The notes: generated from the letters alone by a model not told the origin. A stretch of DNA of 64,000 bases from Clostridia bacterium (GCA_017508485.1 JAFVYV010000010.1:1-64000); one strand, 5' to 3'. Numbered from the stretch's first letter, positions 10,101 through 19,094 are shown. Translations and numbers: made by a program.

Positions 10101-10834
10101 TCATATGCCTTTTCAATAAGTCTATCTTCAAACTTTGCATCATCAATTATTGTTGAGAAAGTAGTATGACGACAGTGGTCTGACCAGTAAGTGTCTATCA
10201 TACGAATTTCTGTTATAGTTGGATTTCTATTTTCCTTTTTAAAGTATTTTTGGCAAAATGCAATATCGTCTTCATCCATCGCTAAACCGTATGCTGAAAC
10301 GAATTCTTTTAACCCTTTTTTCTTTAAATCAATAAAACCGTCTAAAGTTTTTACACTTTCAGGAATTTCATACTTTACGTTTAAAGTTTCTGGTAATTCT
10401 AAAAGTGCTTCCCTTGCTTCTACTGGGTTTATAACGAAGTTTTTAATTTCTTTTACTTCTTCTTCAGTTAAATCGCCGTCTAATACGTAAACCTTTGCAG
10501 TACGAATTATAGGACGGTCGCCACAAGAGATAATTTGAATACATTGTGCGGCAGAGTCTGCTCTTTGGTCAAATTGACCTGGTAAAAATTCTACTGCAAA
10601 TACAAACTTTCCTTCAGGTAATTCTTCACTAACAAGGTCAAGTTGTGGTTCTGAAAAAACCGTCTTTTTTGCGTAATCAAATAAACTCTTTTCAATATTT
10701 TCAGCATCGTATCTATTGATTAAACGAACTGATTTTAAAGAAGTTATTCCTAAAAATTCCCTTATTTCTTGAGTTAATGCGTTTGCTTCGTGCGCAAGTT
10801 CTTTTTTCTTTTCTACGTAAACTCTGTATACCAT
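7145..10834 (-). CDS. purL: phosphoribosylformylglycinamidine synthase, single-chain PurL
   Basis: Converts FGAR, glutamine and ATP to FGAM, the fourth step of purine synthesis. At 1229 residues it is the large one-chain form with its own glutaminase, so no separate PurQ or PurS is needed. Seen in order: an N-terminal PurS-like region, the ATP-binding synthase halves (FKNETHNHPTEIEPFGGAAT near residue 310, then GGKDSMSG near 770) and a class I glutaminase from about residue 965 (PAFPGTNCE; nucleophile in GICNGFQ near 1066; catalytic His in VPISHGEG). It is last in the operon; its ATG overlaps the purD stop as TAATG, implying coupled translation. Confidence 0.96.
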   Translation of the reverse strand: MVYRVYVEKKKELAHEANALTQEIREFLGITSLKSVRLINRYDAENIEKSLFDYAKKTVFSEPQLDLVSEELPEGKFVFAVEFLPGQFDQRADSAAQCIQIISCGDRPIIRTAKVYVLDGDLTEEEVKEIKNFVINPVEAREALLELPETLNVKYEIPESVKTLDGFIDLKKKGLKEFVSAYGLAMDEDDIAFCQKYFKKENRNPTITEIRMIDTYWSDHCRHTTFSTIIDDAKFEDRLIEKAYEEYLALREKLGRTKKPICLMDLATIAVKELKKQGKLEKLDESEEINACTVKVDIEVDGKPEKWLLLFKNETHNHPTEIEPFGGAATCIGGAIRDPLSGRSYVYGAMRVTGAANPLKPIKETIKGKLPQRKIVTTAAAGYSSYGNQIGLATGIVDEIYHDGYAAKRMEIGAVVAAAPEENVRRERPDAGDVVILLGGATGRDGVGGATGSSKSHNAQSVETCGAEVQKGNAPEERKLQRLFRNKEVSLMIKRCNDFGAGGVSVAIGELADGLEINLNAVPKKYEGLDGTELAISESQERMAVVIEKENVEKFIELAKKENLNAVQVAVVTENPRLVMFWNGNKIVDISRDFLNSNGAEKHIKIESAKIKKYDNELPESFEKGYKDLVNDLNICSKRGLSERFDSTIGAGTVLMPFGGKYQLTPIQAMVQKISVEKKHTDDCSLMAWGYNPFITEKSPYHGAYLAVVESVSKLIATGASFNEVYLSFQEYFEHPGKDGKRWGKPLSALLGAFKAQLDLGIGAIGGKDSMSGTFEDLDVPPTLVSFAVTTDKVKNVLSNEFKKAGHKVIKITPEYDRYGLPKAKSLIKCFKKVNELIVSGKAYACYTPTLGGIAESVIKMCMGNGFGFKYAENLSLKDIFGYSYGSFILEVEDANGEQLIGEITLKDAIIYGKQKLSLNALLNDYEDKLESVYNCNIETQNKKVKNFSYKTKKVATPKVKVEKPKVLIPAFPGTNCEMDSAKAFLDAGAEVEVFVINNLSKEGIQNSVDEFAKKIKESQIIFIPGGFSGGDEPEGSAKFITAFFRNPAIKENVTDLLENRDGLMAGICNGFQALIKLGLVPYGKIIDTDETCPTLTFNTIGRHQSKIVRTRIASNKSPWLAEMKVGDIVNVPISHGEGRFIADEKLIKKLAKNGQIATQYVDLNGKATYDIAFNPNGSMSAIEGITSPDGRVLGKMGHSERIGNGLYKNVYGEYDIKMFKSAVNYFKK

Positions 10835-12105
10835 TAGTTTTTCTCCATTACTTTCATAGCCTTTTGACCGATATCTTTTCTGTAATATGCATTGTCAAAA
10901 CGTATTTTTCCTATTTCTTTATAGCCTTTTTCAATTGCTTCGCCTAAAGTTTTGCCTTTAGTTGTTAATCCTAATACTCTACCACCGTTTGTTAAAAGTT
11001 TGTCGCCTTCAAGTTTTGCACCGGCTACGTAAAGTTGACCGTTTAAGTCGCTATCTACCGTTATTTCAAAACCTTTGTCGTACTTTTCAGGATAGCCTTT
11101 TGACGCCATTATAATACAACAAGCATTTTCGTTTGAGAACTTAACGTCTTCTTTAGTAAGCGTTCCGTTTTCCGTTTTTTGCATTACGGTAAATAAATCA
11201 CTTTCCATAAGTGGAAGTACAACTTGAGTTTCAGGGTCACCAAAACGACAGTTATATTCAATTACTTTAGGACCGTCTTTAGTTATCATTAAACCAAAAT
11301 ATAAGCAACCCTTAAAAGTTCTATTTTCCTTATTCATTGCGTTAATTGTTGGTTCAAAGATAGTTTCTTGACAGATTTTTGCAATTTCAGGCGTGTAATA
11401 AGGGTTTGGAGCAATTGTGCCCATACCACCTGTATTTAAGCCGTTATCCCCGTCAAGCGCTCTCTTATGGTCCATACTTGAAACCATAGGAACAACCACT
11501 TTACCATCAGTAAATGCTAAAACTGAAACTTCAGGGCCTTCTAAAAATTCTTCAATAACAACCGTGTTGCCACTCTTACCAAATTTGCCGTTTTGCATCA
11601 TATCAACAACGGCTTCCTTTGCTTCTTCAATAGTTTCGGCTATAATAACGCCTTTGCCAAGCGCAAGGCCGTCTGCCTTTATAACGATAGGTGCTTTTTC
11701 ATTATCAAGATATTTAATTGCATCTTCTAAATTATCAAAAGTTTCATACTTTGCTGTTGGTATGTTATACTTTTTCATTAAGTTTTTAGAAAAGGCTTTG
11801 CTACCTTCAATAATAGCGGCATCTTTTTTAGGTCCAAAACATTTGATACCTATTTCGTTTAGTCTATCAACTAAACCTAAAACAAGTGGGTCGTCTGGAG
11901 CAACTACTGCAAAATCAATTTTGTTTTGAATAGCAAAATCACAAATTTTGTCAAGTTCAGTTGCACCGATTGGAACTAAAACTGCATCATCTTTCATACC
12001 ACCGTTTCCAGGTAAAGCATAAATAACGCTAATGGCTTTATTTTCTTTTAGTTTTTTTATAATAGCGTGTTCTCTGCCACCGCCACCGATGACCATTACG
12101 TTCAT
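10834..12105 (-). CDS. purD: phosphoribosylamine-glycine ligase
   Basis: ATP-grasp enzyme joining glycine to phosphoribosylamine, the second step of purine synthesis. Its 423 residues begin MNVMVIGGGGREHAI, the standard PurD N terminus. ATP-grasp motifs follow: PIVIKADGLALGKGVIIA, GNTVVIEEFLEGPEVSVLAF and NTGGMGTIAPNPYY. Length is normal. It sits 19 bases after purH and overlaps purL by one base. No anomalies. Confidence 0.97.
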   Translation of the reverse strand: MNVMVIGGGGREHAIIKKLKENKAISVIYALPGNGGMKDDAVLVPIGATELDKICDFAIQNKIDFAVVAPDDPLVLGLVDRLNEIGIKCFGPKKDAAIIEGSKAFSKNLMKKYNIPTAKYETFDNLEDAIKYLDNEKAPIVIKADGLALGKGVIIAETIEEAKEAVVDMMQNGKFGKSGNTVVIEEFLEGPEVSVLAFTDGKVVVPMVSSMDHKRALDGDNGLNTGGMGTIAPNPYYTPEIAKICQETIFEPTINAMNKENRTFKGCLYFGLMITKDGPKVIEYNCRFGDPETQVVLPLMESDLFTVMQKTENGTLTKEDVKFSNENACCIIMASKGYPEKYDKGFEITVDSDLNGQLYVAGAKLEGDKLLTNGGRVLGLTTKGKTLGEAIEKGYKEIGKIRFDNAYYRKDIGQKAMKVMEKN

Positions 12106-12124
12106 TATAAATTTCTCCTTTATC

Positions 12125-13309
12125 TTAGTGGTGGAATAATCTCATTCCTGTAAATGACATAACCATATCGTAGTTATCAGCCGCTTCAATAACTAAATCA
12201 TCACGAACTGAGCCACCTGGTTGTGCAATATACTTAACACCACTCTTTCTTGCTCTTTCAATGTTATCGCTGAATGGGAAGAAAGCATCGCTACCTAAAG
12301 TAATACCACTCATGCTAGAAAGATATGCTTTCTTTTCTTCTACTGTAAATGGAGCAGGGCGAACTGCAAAGAATTTTTGCCAGTTGTCATCACCGATTAC
12401 GTCTTCTGCTTCATCAGATAAGTAGATGTCAATAACGTTGTTTCTATCAGGTCTACCTAAAGTATCTTTAAATTGTAAACCTAAAACTCTGTCTGATTGA
12501 CGTAACATAAACAAGTCTGCCTTTTGACCAGCAAGTCTTGTACAATGGATACGGCTTTGTTGACCTGCACCTACACCGATTGCTTGTCCATCATAAGCAT
12601 AACATACTGAATTTGATTGAGTATATTTTAACGTGATTAATGCAATTATCATATCAATTGCAGCATCATCAGTTAAGTTCTTGTTTTTAGTTACGATATT
12701 TGATAATAATTCTTTGTTGATTTTGAAGTTGTTTCTTCCTTGTTCAAAAGTAATACCAAATACGTCTTTAGTTTCTTGTAATTCAGGAATATAGTTAGGG
12801 TCAATTTTAACTACGTTGTAAGTACCCTTTCTTTTTGCCTTTAGAATTTCTAAAGCCTTTTCTGAATAAGAAGGAGCAATAATACCGTCAGAAACTTCAC
12901 GAGCGATAATTTTTGCACAAGTTTCATCACATTCGTCTGAAAGGGCAATCCAGTCACCAAAAGAACTCATTCTATCAGTTCCTCTTGCTCTTGCATAAGC
13001 ACAAGCGATTGGAGAATCGTTAACGCCTTCAATATCATCAACAAAACAAGCCTTTAATAACTTGTCGCTAAGTTTTTTACCTACTGCTGCACCTGCTGGG
13101 CTAACGTGCTTAAAAGAAGTTGCTGAAGGAAGACCCGTTGCTTCTTTTAATTCCTTTACTAATTGCCAACTGTTAAATGCATCTAAAAAGTTGATGTAGC
13201 CTGGCTTACCGTTTAATATTTCAACTGGTAATTCCTTACCGTTTTTCATATAAATTTTTGCAGGTTTTTGGTTTGGATTACAACCATATTTTAATTCAAA
13301 TTCTTTCAT
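12125..13309 (-). CDS. purH: stand-alone AICAR transformylase (PurH C-terminal type)
   Basis: Transfers a formyl group from 10-formyl-tetrahydrofolate to AICAR (ZMP), giving FAICAR. At 394 residues it holds only the AICAR formyltransferase half: the N terminus ELKYGCNPNQKPA and the catalytic segment TSFKHVSPAGAAVG (Lys-His) are visible, as are the SNSVCYAYDGQAIGVGAGQQSRIHC stretch and PGGSVRDD. The MGS-like IMP cyclohydrolase domain that normally precedes it is absent. The next-door gene (13320-14039) encodes a PurO-type cyclohydrolase that would supply the last step. Its substrate ZMP is the ligand family of the operon's riboswitch. Ribosome site AGGAG lies upstream of the ATG. Confidence 0.94.
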   Translation of the reverse strand: MKEFELKYGCNPNQKPAKIYMKNGKELPVEILNGKPGYINFLDAFNSWQLVKELKEATGLPSATSFKHVSPAGAAVGKKLSDKLLKACFVDDIEGVNDSPIACAYARARGTDRMSSFGDWIALSDECDETCAKIIAREVSDGIIAPSYSEKALEILKAKRKGTYNVVKIDPNYIPELQETKDVFGITFEQGRNNFKINKELLSNIVTKNKNLTDDAAIDMIIALITLKYTQSNSVCYAYDGQAIGVGAGQQSRIHCTRLAGQKADLFMLRQSDRVLGLQFKDTLGRPDRNNVIDIYLSDEAEDVIGDDNWQKFFAVRPAPFTVEEKKAYLSSMSGITLGSDAFFPFSDNIERARKSGVKYIAQPGGSVRDDLVIEAADNYDMVMSFTGMRLFHH

Positions 13310-13319
13310 CTTTTGCTCC

Positions 13320-14039
13320 TTATTTGTTTTTATTTATTAAACGATTTTCAACCGTTTTTGTTTCTAAGTCAATATATCTTACGTATAAAGATATTTTGTT
13401 GTTTTCATCAAGTGCGTTCCAAAGTTTGTTAGTAAACTCATCAATATCGTTAAGTGTTGCTACTCTTTCAGGTTCGCCTTGGAAAGTTGGGATAGGGTTG
13501 CCGTCACATACGTAAGTATGGATAAAGTGACCAAGTCCAGCAAGTGATGAATAGTTAAAAGTATAACGATTACACTTTGTACCTTCGCTATCAGCACTCT
13601 TTAAAATGCTCATTTCATAATCAAAGTCATTATCGCCTAAATATGCAATACCACTTATTCTTGGTGTTAAGTTTGGTGCATCTGGTTCAAATTCACGTGA
13701 TTTTAATGCTTCAGTAAAACTTTTGCCATCTTTTAGTCCGTTAAAAATTGTGTCAGTTTGGTCACCGTTTGTTACGATAACTTTGTTGTCTAATGAACGA
13801 ATTGCTGCGTAAATAATTAAACTTGGGTCTTCTACCTTTGATGCGTCAAATGGTTCTGTAAAAACTTCTCCGTTCTTTTCAGAGAAAATTCTGTTTCTAC
13901 TATTTGCGCTTCTGCCCATAATAAAGTAAGCAAAACAAGCCTTTTTTGCGTCAGGTGTTTTACCTATTATGATACCACGACCTACGTAAGAATTGCCTTC
14001 AATAAGTTCATTAACGTCATTAATTTTGTAAATATCCAT
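13320..14039 (-). CDS. purO: PurO-type IMP cyclohydrolase
   Basis: Predicted to close the ring of FAICAR to IMP, the last step of purine synthesis. The 239-residue protein carries the N-terminal pattern GRGIIIGKTPDAKKACFAY and FIMGRSANSRNRIF that I recognise from the PurO family (first described in archaea, also present in some Clostridia). It is unrelated in fold to the MGS-like domain of bifunctional PurH. Ten bases separate it from the AICAR transformylase gene, and the pair restores the two activities of ordinary PurH as separate chains. Cytoplasmic; start chosen at the ATG with a GGAGAT site. Confidence 0.85.
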   Translation of the reverse strand: MDIYKINDVNELIEGNSYVGRGIIIGKTPDAKKACFAYFIMGRSANSRNRIFSEKNGEVFTEPFDASKVEDPSLIIYAAIRSLDNKVIVTNGDQTDTIFNGLKDGKSFTEALKSREFEPDAPNLTPRISGIAYLGDNDFDYEMSILKSADSEGTKCNRYTFNYSSLAGLGHFIHTYVCDGNPIPTFQGEPERVATLNDIDEFTNKLWNALDENNKISLYVRYIDLETKTVENRLINKNK

Positions 14040-14057
14040 ATCAATCTATCTCCAATT

Positions 14058-14651
14058 TTACTTTTTTAAGTTTTTGCACACCATTTCAGTTGCTTTTGGC
14101 AAAATTTTCCATTCAGCAATTTCCATAACCCTTTTTTGTAAGGTTTCAGGCGTGTCGTTCTTTTTAATATTTACGGCTTTTTGTAATATAATTTCACCAC
14201 CGTCAGGTATTTCGTTAACAAAATGCACGGTTGCACCAGTTACCTTTACACCCTTTTTTAAAGCGGCTTCATGTACCCTTAAACCGTAAAAACCTTCTCC
14301 ACAAAAAGAAGGTATAAGTGAAGGGTGAACGTTAATTATGCGTTTATCGTACTTTTTAGTAAAATTTTCACTTAAAATACTCATAAATCCTGCTAAAATT
14401 ATTAGTTCTATACCCTTTTCTTCTAAAATTTCTATAATTTTTTCTTCAAAAGCCTCTTGTGAGCCAAGTTCTTTTTTTAGAACAACTTTGCTTTCAATTC
14501 CTGCTTTTTTTGCTCTTTCCAATGCGTAAGCGCCTTCTTTATTAGAAATTACTAAAGAAATTTTACCACTTTTTATAACTTTATTTTGAGCATCAATTAG
14601 GGCTTGTAAGTTTGTTCCCCCACCTGATACTAAAACTGCTATTTTTACCAT
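14058..14651 (-). CDS. purN: phosphoribosylglycinamide formyltransferase
   Basis: Formylates GAR with 10-formyl-tetrahydrofolate, third step of purine synthesis. The 197 residues show the N-terminal VLVSGGGTNLQALIDA loop, LAGFMSILS and the catalytic NVHPSLIPSF segment with Asn and His, followed by GATVHFVNEIPDGG with the catalytic Asp. Normal length. Its start overlaps the preceding transporter stop by one base (TAATG), so the formate-type channel and this formyl-transfer enzyme are translationally coupled. Confidence 0.96.
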   Translation of the reverse strand: MVKIAVLVSGGGTNLQALIDAQNKVIKSGKISLVISNKEGAYALERAKKAGIESKVVLKKELGSQEAFEEKIIEILEEKGIELIILAGFMSILSENFTKKYDKRIINVHPSLIPSFCGEGFYGLRVHEAALKKGVKVTGATVHFVNEIPDGGEIILQKAVNIKKNDTPETLQKRVMEIAEWKILPKATEMVCKNLKK

Positions 14652-15283
14652 TATTTAACCTCTTCTGCCTTCTTTTCTTTGCCGATAAGTTTAAGCATAG
14701 GTATTAGCATACCACCGATTGTATTACCAGCAATTACTACCATTATGAAAATAAAGGCTTCTAAAGAATAAATTCTTGAAATTGCAAAATAACCCATATC
14801 TGCAATTGAGTGTTCGTATCCACTTAAAATGAATACTGGAATACAAAATAAAATTCCTGCAATCGTTTTATTTTCCCTAAACGTGATTACTGCAAGGTAC
14901 ATTAATACGCCACAGAAAACTGCTCTAATTAACGTTTGCCATAATTCTTGGTTAGCAAGTTTACCTAAGCATAACGCTTCAGCAGTTACGTGCATTGATG
15001 GAATTGCATAAGTTAATGCCGTTCCAAAAACGAACATTCCAACTAGGTTACCAAGTAAGCCTAATAAAAGGGTTGATACTGCACTTTTACTGTGGTCGTT
15101 TACTATTAAACCAATTTTACCCGTAAATAAGTTAAAGCCCTTAAAACAAATAGATAAAAGGGCTACTGAGAATAAAACTGAGCCAACTACTTTATTTTCA
15201 CAGCCAAGGAATACCCCGCAACCTATGGTAACCATAAGTCCGGCTAATACGCCTTCAAAAAAATCTCTTACGTGTTTTCTCAT
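14651..15283 (-). CDS. formate/nitrite transporter (FNT) family channel
   Basis: A 210-residue integral membrane protein with six predicted helices. Family marks are GFNLFTGKIG (the LFTGN-type element after helix 2) and GYEHSIADMGYF, which holds the conserved pore histidine of FNT channels. It is shorter than the usual 260-280 residues because it begins at helix 1 and has short ends. Known FNT proteins move formate, nitrite or hydrosulfide. Its place between purM and purN, under a ZTP riboswitch, suggests formate traffic connected with 10-formyl-folate supply; substrate is inference. It is 8 bases after purM and overlaps purN by one base. Confidence 0.8.
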   Translation of the reverse strand: MRKHVRDFFEGVLAGLMVTIGCGVFLGCENKVVGSVLFSVALLSICFKGFNLFTGKIGLIVNDHSKSAVSTLLLGLLGNLVGMFVFGTALTYAIPSMHVTAEALCLGKLANQELWQTLIRAVFCGVLMYLAVITFRENKTIAGILFCIPVFILSGYEHSIADMGYFAISRIYSLEAFIFIMVVIAGNTIGGMLIPMLKLIGKEKKAEEVK

Positions 15284-15291
15284 TTTATTAC

Positions 15292-16332
15292 CTATACAAT
15301 TTCAATTTTGTCTTCGCCTTTAATTATTTCACCGATAACGTAAGCATCTTCACCGTTTGCAGTTAAAATTGAAAGTGCTTTTTCTACGTCTTCCTTCTTA
15401 ACTACAACACTCATACCAACACCCATGTTGAAAGTGTTGAACATATCTCTTTCAGTTACGTTGCCAACTTTTGCTAAATAGTTAAAGATTGGTAAAATTT
15501 TAACTGACTTTCTATCAATTTTAGCGCATAATCCATCAGGAATACTACGTGGAATATTTTCATAAAAACCACCACCTGTGATATGTGAAATACCTTTAAC
15601 TTCAACTTCGTTAAGTAGTGCTAAAATTGACTTAACGTAAATTTTTGTTGGAGCAAGTAAAGTTTCGCCTAATGATTTGCCGTTTAATTCTTCAATTGGT
15701 TTTCTTAAATCGGTATTTTCTACGTCAAAAACCTTTCTAACTAATGAAAAACCGTTAGAGTGAACACCACTTGATGCAAGAGCGATTACTACGTCGCCTA
15801 CTGCCATTTTGTTGTTGTCAACAATCTTGTCTTTATCAACGATACCAGTACAGTAACCTGCTAAATCGTATTCATCTTCTGGATAGAAACCTGGCATTTC
15901 AGCCGTTTCACCACCGATTAGTGCTGCGCCTGATTGAACGCAACCTTCTGCAACACCTTTAACGATATCTGCAATTCTTTCTGGTACGTTTTTACCACAA
16001 GCAATATAGTCTAAAAAGAATAATGGTTTTGCACCTGCGCAAATTACGTCGTTAACGCACATTGCTACACAGTCAATACCAACTGTGTCGTGCTTGTCCA
16101 TTAAGAAAGCCATTTTTAATTTAGTACCAACGCCGTCAGTACCACTTACTAAAATTGGGCGTTTCATACCTTCTAAATCTAATTCAAAACAACCACCAAA
16201 ACCACCAACGTCTGAACAAACACCTTTAGTCATTGTTCTTTTGATGTGTGTTTTCATAAGTTCTACTGCTTTATATCCTGCGGTGATATCAACACCGGCT
16301 GCTGCATATGCATCTGATTTTGATTTGTTCAT
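15292..16332 (-). CDS. purM: phosphoribosylformylglycinamidine cyclo-ligase
   Basis: ATP-dependent ring closure of FGAM to AIR, fifth step of purine synthesis. The 346 residues carry the AIRS-family signatures [18 protein letters not shown] at the N terminus, [16 protein letters not shown] and [10 protein letters not shown], then the C-terminal [15 protein letters not shown]. Length normal. It begins only 4 bases after purF ends, and is followed 8 bases later by the FNT channel gene. Confidence 0.97.
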   Translation of the reverse strand: MNKSKSDAYAAAGVDITAGYKAVELMKTHIKRTMTKGVCSDVGGFGGCFELDLEGMKRPILVSGTDGVGTKLKMAFLMDKHDTVGIDCVAMCVNDVICAGAKPLFFLDYIACGKNVPERIADIVKGVAEGCVQSGAALIGGETAEMPGFYPEDEYDLAGYCTGIVDKDKIVDNNKMAVGDVVIALASSGVHSNGFSLVRKVFDVENTDLRKPIEELNGKSLGETLLAPTKIYVKSILALLNEVEVKGISHITGGGFYENIPRSIPDGLCAKIDRKSVKILPIFNYLAKVGNVTERDMFNTFNMGVGMSVVVKKEDVEKALSILTANGEDAYVIGEIIKGEDKIEIV

Positions 16333-16336
16333 TTTT

Positions 16337-17758
16337 TTACTCCTTTCCGTTCCAACAATATGTACAAAGTTTACAAGGGTCTAACCCGATTGCTTTTATA
16401 ACACCTTCTAAAGACTGGAAGTCAATAGAAGTTAACGTTAACTTTTCACAAAGTTTTTTTCTTAAATTTTTGCCTCTTTCAGTATTACCGTCGCTATATT
16501 CTTCTATATACTTAAAACCTTCTTCCCCTTCAAGTTCCATAATAACTTGTCTTGCAATAAGTTCCATATCACTAGTTGCTCTTGAGAAGTTTAAGTATTT
16601 ACAACCAAACATTATAGGAGGACACGCTGAACGCATATGTACTGATTTTGCGCCGTTTTCATATAAAAAGTTTACCGTCTTTTTAATTTGCGTTCCACGA
16701 ACTATTGAGTCGTCAACAAAAAGTAGGTTTTTGTTTTGGATAAAGTCGTGAATTGGAATTTGCTTCATTCCTGCAATCTTATCCCTTTCCGTTTGTTCGG
16801 CTGGAGTAAAACTTCTTGCCCAAGTCGGCGTATATTTTATAAACGCTCTTGCAAATGGTATGCCACTTTTGTTTGCATAACCTATTGCGTGTGGTGTACC
16901 AGAATCAGGAACGCCACCTACGTAATCAATTTCAGATAGGTCGTGACAGGCTTTATCGTTTTCTGCCATTATTGCACCGTTTCTATAACGCATAACTTCA
17001 ACGTTAACACCTTCGTAAGTAGAAGTTGGATAGCCATAATAACTCCAAAGGAAAGAACATACTCTCATTTCCTTGCCTGGTTTTGCAAGTTGCGTTATTC
17101 CGTTTGGCGTTAACTCAACAATTTCACCCGGGCCAAGTTCCTTTTCATCATCATAGCCAAGTTTTCTATATGCAAATGATTCAAATGAAACGGCATAACC
17201 ATCTTCACGCTTACCTACTGCGATAGGCAATCTACCAAACTTATCACGTGCGGCTATAATTGAACCGTCGTCTTTTAATATAAGAATTGATGCACTACCT
17301 TGAATTTTATCTTGCGCTATCTTGATACCTTCAACAAAGTCTTTACCTTGACTGATTAAAACTGATAATAGTTCAACGGTGTTTACTTCTCCACCCGTTT
17401 TTGCATCAAAATGTCCACCTTGTTGTAAGTACTCGTCAATAAGTTGATTAGCATTACCAATTAAACCAACGTAGCATAAAGCGTACGTTCCTAATTTTGA
17501 ACGAATAAGAAGTGGTTGTGGGTCGTGGTCGCTTATACAACCTATACCAGAAGTACCCGTTAACTTTCTATAAACGTTTTCAAACTTCGTTCTAAAAGGT
17601 GAGTTTTCTATACTATGAAGTTCTCTTTGTAGTCCTACTTCCTTATCGTAAACGGACATACCGGCACGATGTGCGCCTAAATGGGAATGGTAGTCTGTTC
17701 CATAAAATACGTCTCTTATAGCGCTACCATGACTTACACAGCCAAAAAATCCTCCCAC
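16337..17758 (-). CDS. purF: PurF-family amidophosphoribosyltransferase, N-terminal Cys missing
   Basis: PurF makes phosphoribosylamine from PRPP and glutamine, the committed step. The phosphoribosyltransferase half is intact with the PRPP loop [15 protein letters not shown] near residue 340. The glutaminase half is not standard: the chain starts [11 protein letters not shown] where PurF normally exposes Cys after Met removal, so the nucleophile position is Gly2; the nearest Cys is residue 7. The HRGQEGAG element reads HLGAHRAG, and the usual NGN segment reads YVGLIGN. The start is a GTG with a strong AGGAGG eight bases upstream, so a longer N terminus is unlikely. C-terminal CKLCTYCW may bind metal. 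It may use ammonia, or be a divergent subfamily. Confidence 0.85.
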   Translation of the reverse strand: MGGFFGCVSHGSAIRDVFYGTDYHSHLGAHRAGMSVYDKEVGLQRELHSIENSPFRTKFENVYRKLTGTSGIGCISDHDPQPLLIRSKLGTYALCYVGLIGNANQLIDEYLQQGGHFDAKTGGEVNTVELLSVLISQGKDFVEGIKIAQDKIQGSASILILKDDGSIIAARDKFGRLPIAVGKREDGYAVSFESFAYRKLGYDDEKELGPGEIVELTPNGITQLAKPGKEMRVCSFLWSYYGYPTSTYEGVNVEVMRYRNGAIMAENDKACHDLSEIDYVGGVPDSGTPHAIGYANKSGIPFARAFIKYTPTWARSFTPAEQTERDKIAGMKQIPIHDFIQNKNLLFVDDSIVRGTQIKKTVNFLYENGAKSVHMRSACPPIMFGCKYLNFSRATSDMELIARQVIMELEGEEGFKYIEEYSDGNTERGKNLRKKLCEKLTLTSIDFQSLEGVIKAIGLDPCKLCTYCWNGKE

Positions 17759-17791
17759 TTTATTTACCTCCTAAAAAAATCTAGTCCTTAA

Positions 17792-18481
17792 TTATTTTGC
17801 AAAGAATAACTTTGAAAGAGTCATTGGGTCAATATACTTGCCATCTTTATAAACACGCATATTACCTGATGCAATTTCATCAATTAGAATAACGTTGCCG
17901 TCTTTATCATAACCGAATTCAAATTTAATATCGTATAATACTAAACCCTTTTCTGCTAAATCATCAGCGATGATTTTTGTGATTTTTTGAGTCATTTCTT
18001 TTAAGTCGTCATATTGACCAGCAGTCATAACGCCAAGGTCAACTAAACCGTCTTTAGTTACTAGTGGGTCACCCTTTGCATCATTTTTGAAAGTTGTTTC
18101 AACGTATGATGGAAGGTCTGCACCTTCTTCAATATAATCGCTATATCTACGATAAAAGCTTCCTACTGCCTTTTCTCTACAAATTACTTCTAAACCTTTA
18201 CCGAAAGGTTTTGCAGCAACAACTTCCATAGTAGTGTCTTCAAGGTTAGCAGAAATGTAGTGAGTTTTGATGCCTTCCTTGTTGATTTTTTCAAAATAAT
18301 AAATTGACATACGAAGGTTAACGTCACCTACGCCTTCAATTGTTAAACCTACTGAGTTTTCACCTGGGTCAAACACGCCGTCTTTTCCAGTACAGTCGTC
18401 TTTGAACTTTAATAGGTAATTACCATTGTCTAATGCAAATACGTCTTTTGTTTTTCCTGTGTAAACTAATTCTTTTTTCAT
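17792..18481 (-). CDS. purC: SAICAR synthetase
   Basis: Joins aspartate to CAIR using ATP. The 229-residue protein is of the short bacterial type, starting [14 protein letters not shown] with the ATP-binding lysine region, and carrying [20 protein letters not shown] near the C terminus, typical of PurC. A TAGGAGATA site precedes the ATG. It is second in the operon, 65 bases after purE, with a hairpin in the gap (18503-18541). A normal enzyme. Confidence 0.96.
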   Translation of the reverse strand: MKKELVYTGKTKDVFALDNGNYLLKFKDDCTGKDGVFDPGENSVGLTIEGVGDVNLRMSIYYFEKINKEGIKTHYISANLEDTTMEVVAAKPFGKGLEVICREKAVGSFYRRYSDYIEEGADLPSYVETTFKNDAKGDPLVTKDGLVDLGVMTAGQYDDLKEMTQKITKIIADDLAEKGLVLYDIKFEFGYDKDGNVILIDEIASGNMRVYKDGKYIDPMTLSKLFFAK

Positions 18482-18502
18482 TTTTTTATATCTCCTAAAA
18501 TT

Positions 18503-18541
18503 ATTTTCTTATACAACAAAGACGCAGAAGTCTTTGTATAG
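18503..18541 (-). other. hairpin between purE and purC
   Basis: CAAAGAC and GTCTTTG (about 18519-18538) form a 7-bp stem without a downstream T run. It is not a standard terminator; it could stabilise or mark processing of the polycistronic message. Confidence 0.4.
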
Positions 18542-18546
18542 GTAAA

Positions 18547-19035
18547 TTATAACTTACCTACTAAATCTGCGTCTTTCTTTAATACCTTTTCTGCATCACT
18601 TTCTCTTTTTGCTTTTAGTTTAGAGTAAAGTTCTTTATCTTCTACGCCAATTATTTGCGCAGCAAGAAGAGCGGCGTTTGCGCCACCATTAATTGCAACC
18701 GTTGCTACTGGAATACCCGTTGGCATTTGTACGGTTGATAGAAGTGCGTCTAACCCGTCTAGGTTAGAAGACTTACAAGGTACACCGATTACAGGAAGTA
18801 CCGTTCTTGCAGCAACTGCACCCGCTAAGTGTGCCGCCATACCTGCAAAGGCTATGATTACGCCAAAGCCGTTGTCGTATGCTTTAGAAGTGAAATCATC
18901 AACTTCTTTTGGAGTACGGTGCGCTGAGTAAACGTGCGCTTCGTATTCAATACCAAATTCCTTTAATATGGCTACTGCCTTTTCTACTATAGGTAAATCG
19001 CTATCACTACCCATAATTAAACCAACTTTCTTCAT
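18547..19035 (-). CDS. purE: N5-carboxyaminoimidazole ribonucleotide mutase (class I PurE)
   Basis: Moves the carboxyl group to give CAIR, sixth step of purine synthesis. The 162 residues begin KVGLIMGSDSDLPI and include YSAHRTP (catalytic His), IAFAGMAAHL and GVPCKSSNLDGLDALLS, all class I PurE marks. Class I enzymes normally need PurK, which is not in this window. It is the first gene of the operon and follows directly after the ZTP riboswitch; its AGGAGG (19042-19047) directly abuts the T run of the riboswitch terminator. Confidence 0.97.
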   Translation of the reverse strand: MKKVGLIMGSDSDLPIVEKAVAILKEFGIEYEAHVYSAHRTPKEVDDFTSKAYDNGFGVIIAFAGMAAHLAGAVAARTVLPVIGVPCKSSNLDGLDALLSTVQMPTGIPVATVAINGGANAALLAAQIIGVEDKELYSKLKAKRESDAEKVLKKDADLVGKL

Positions 19036-19047
19036 TTGCTACCTCCT

Positions 19048-19094
19048 AAAAAAACAAAGCACACCAAGCCTATAGAGTTATAAGCAAAGTGCGC
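19048..19094 (-). terminator. ZTP riboswitch terminator
   Basis: GCGCAC (19094-19089) pairs with GTGTGC (19064-19059), followed by a run of seven T at 19054-19048. The first arm begins in the GGGCGC at the 3' end of the aptamer, so aptamer pseudoknot and terminator compete: ligand should favour read-through. Confidence 0.75.

Noticed and set aside
7683-10490. Several plus-strand open frames of about 95-135 codons opposite purL.
   Set aside because: All lie within the well-conserved purL frame, lack ribosome sites and show low-complexity Ser/Phe/Leu composition typical of antisense reading.
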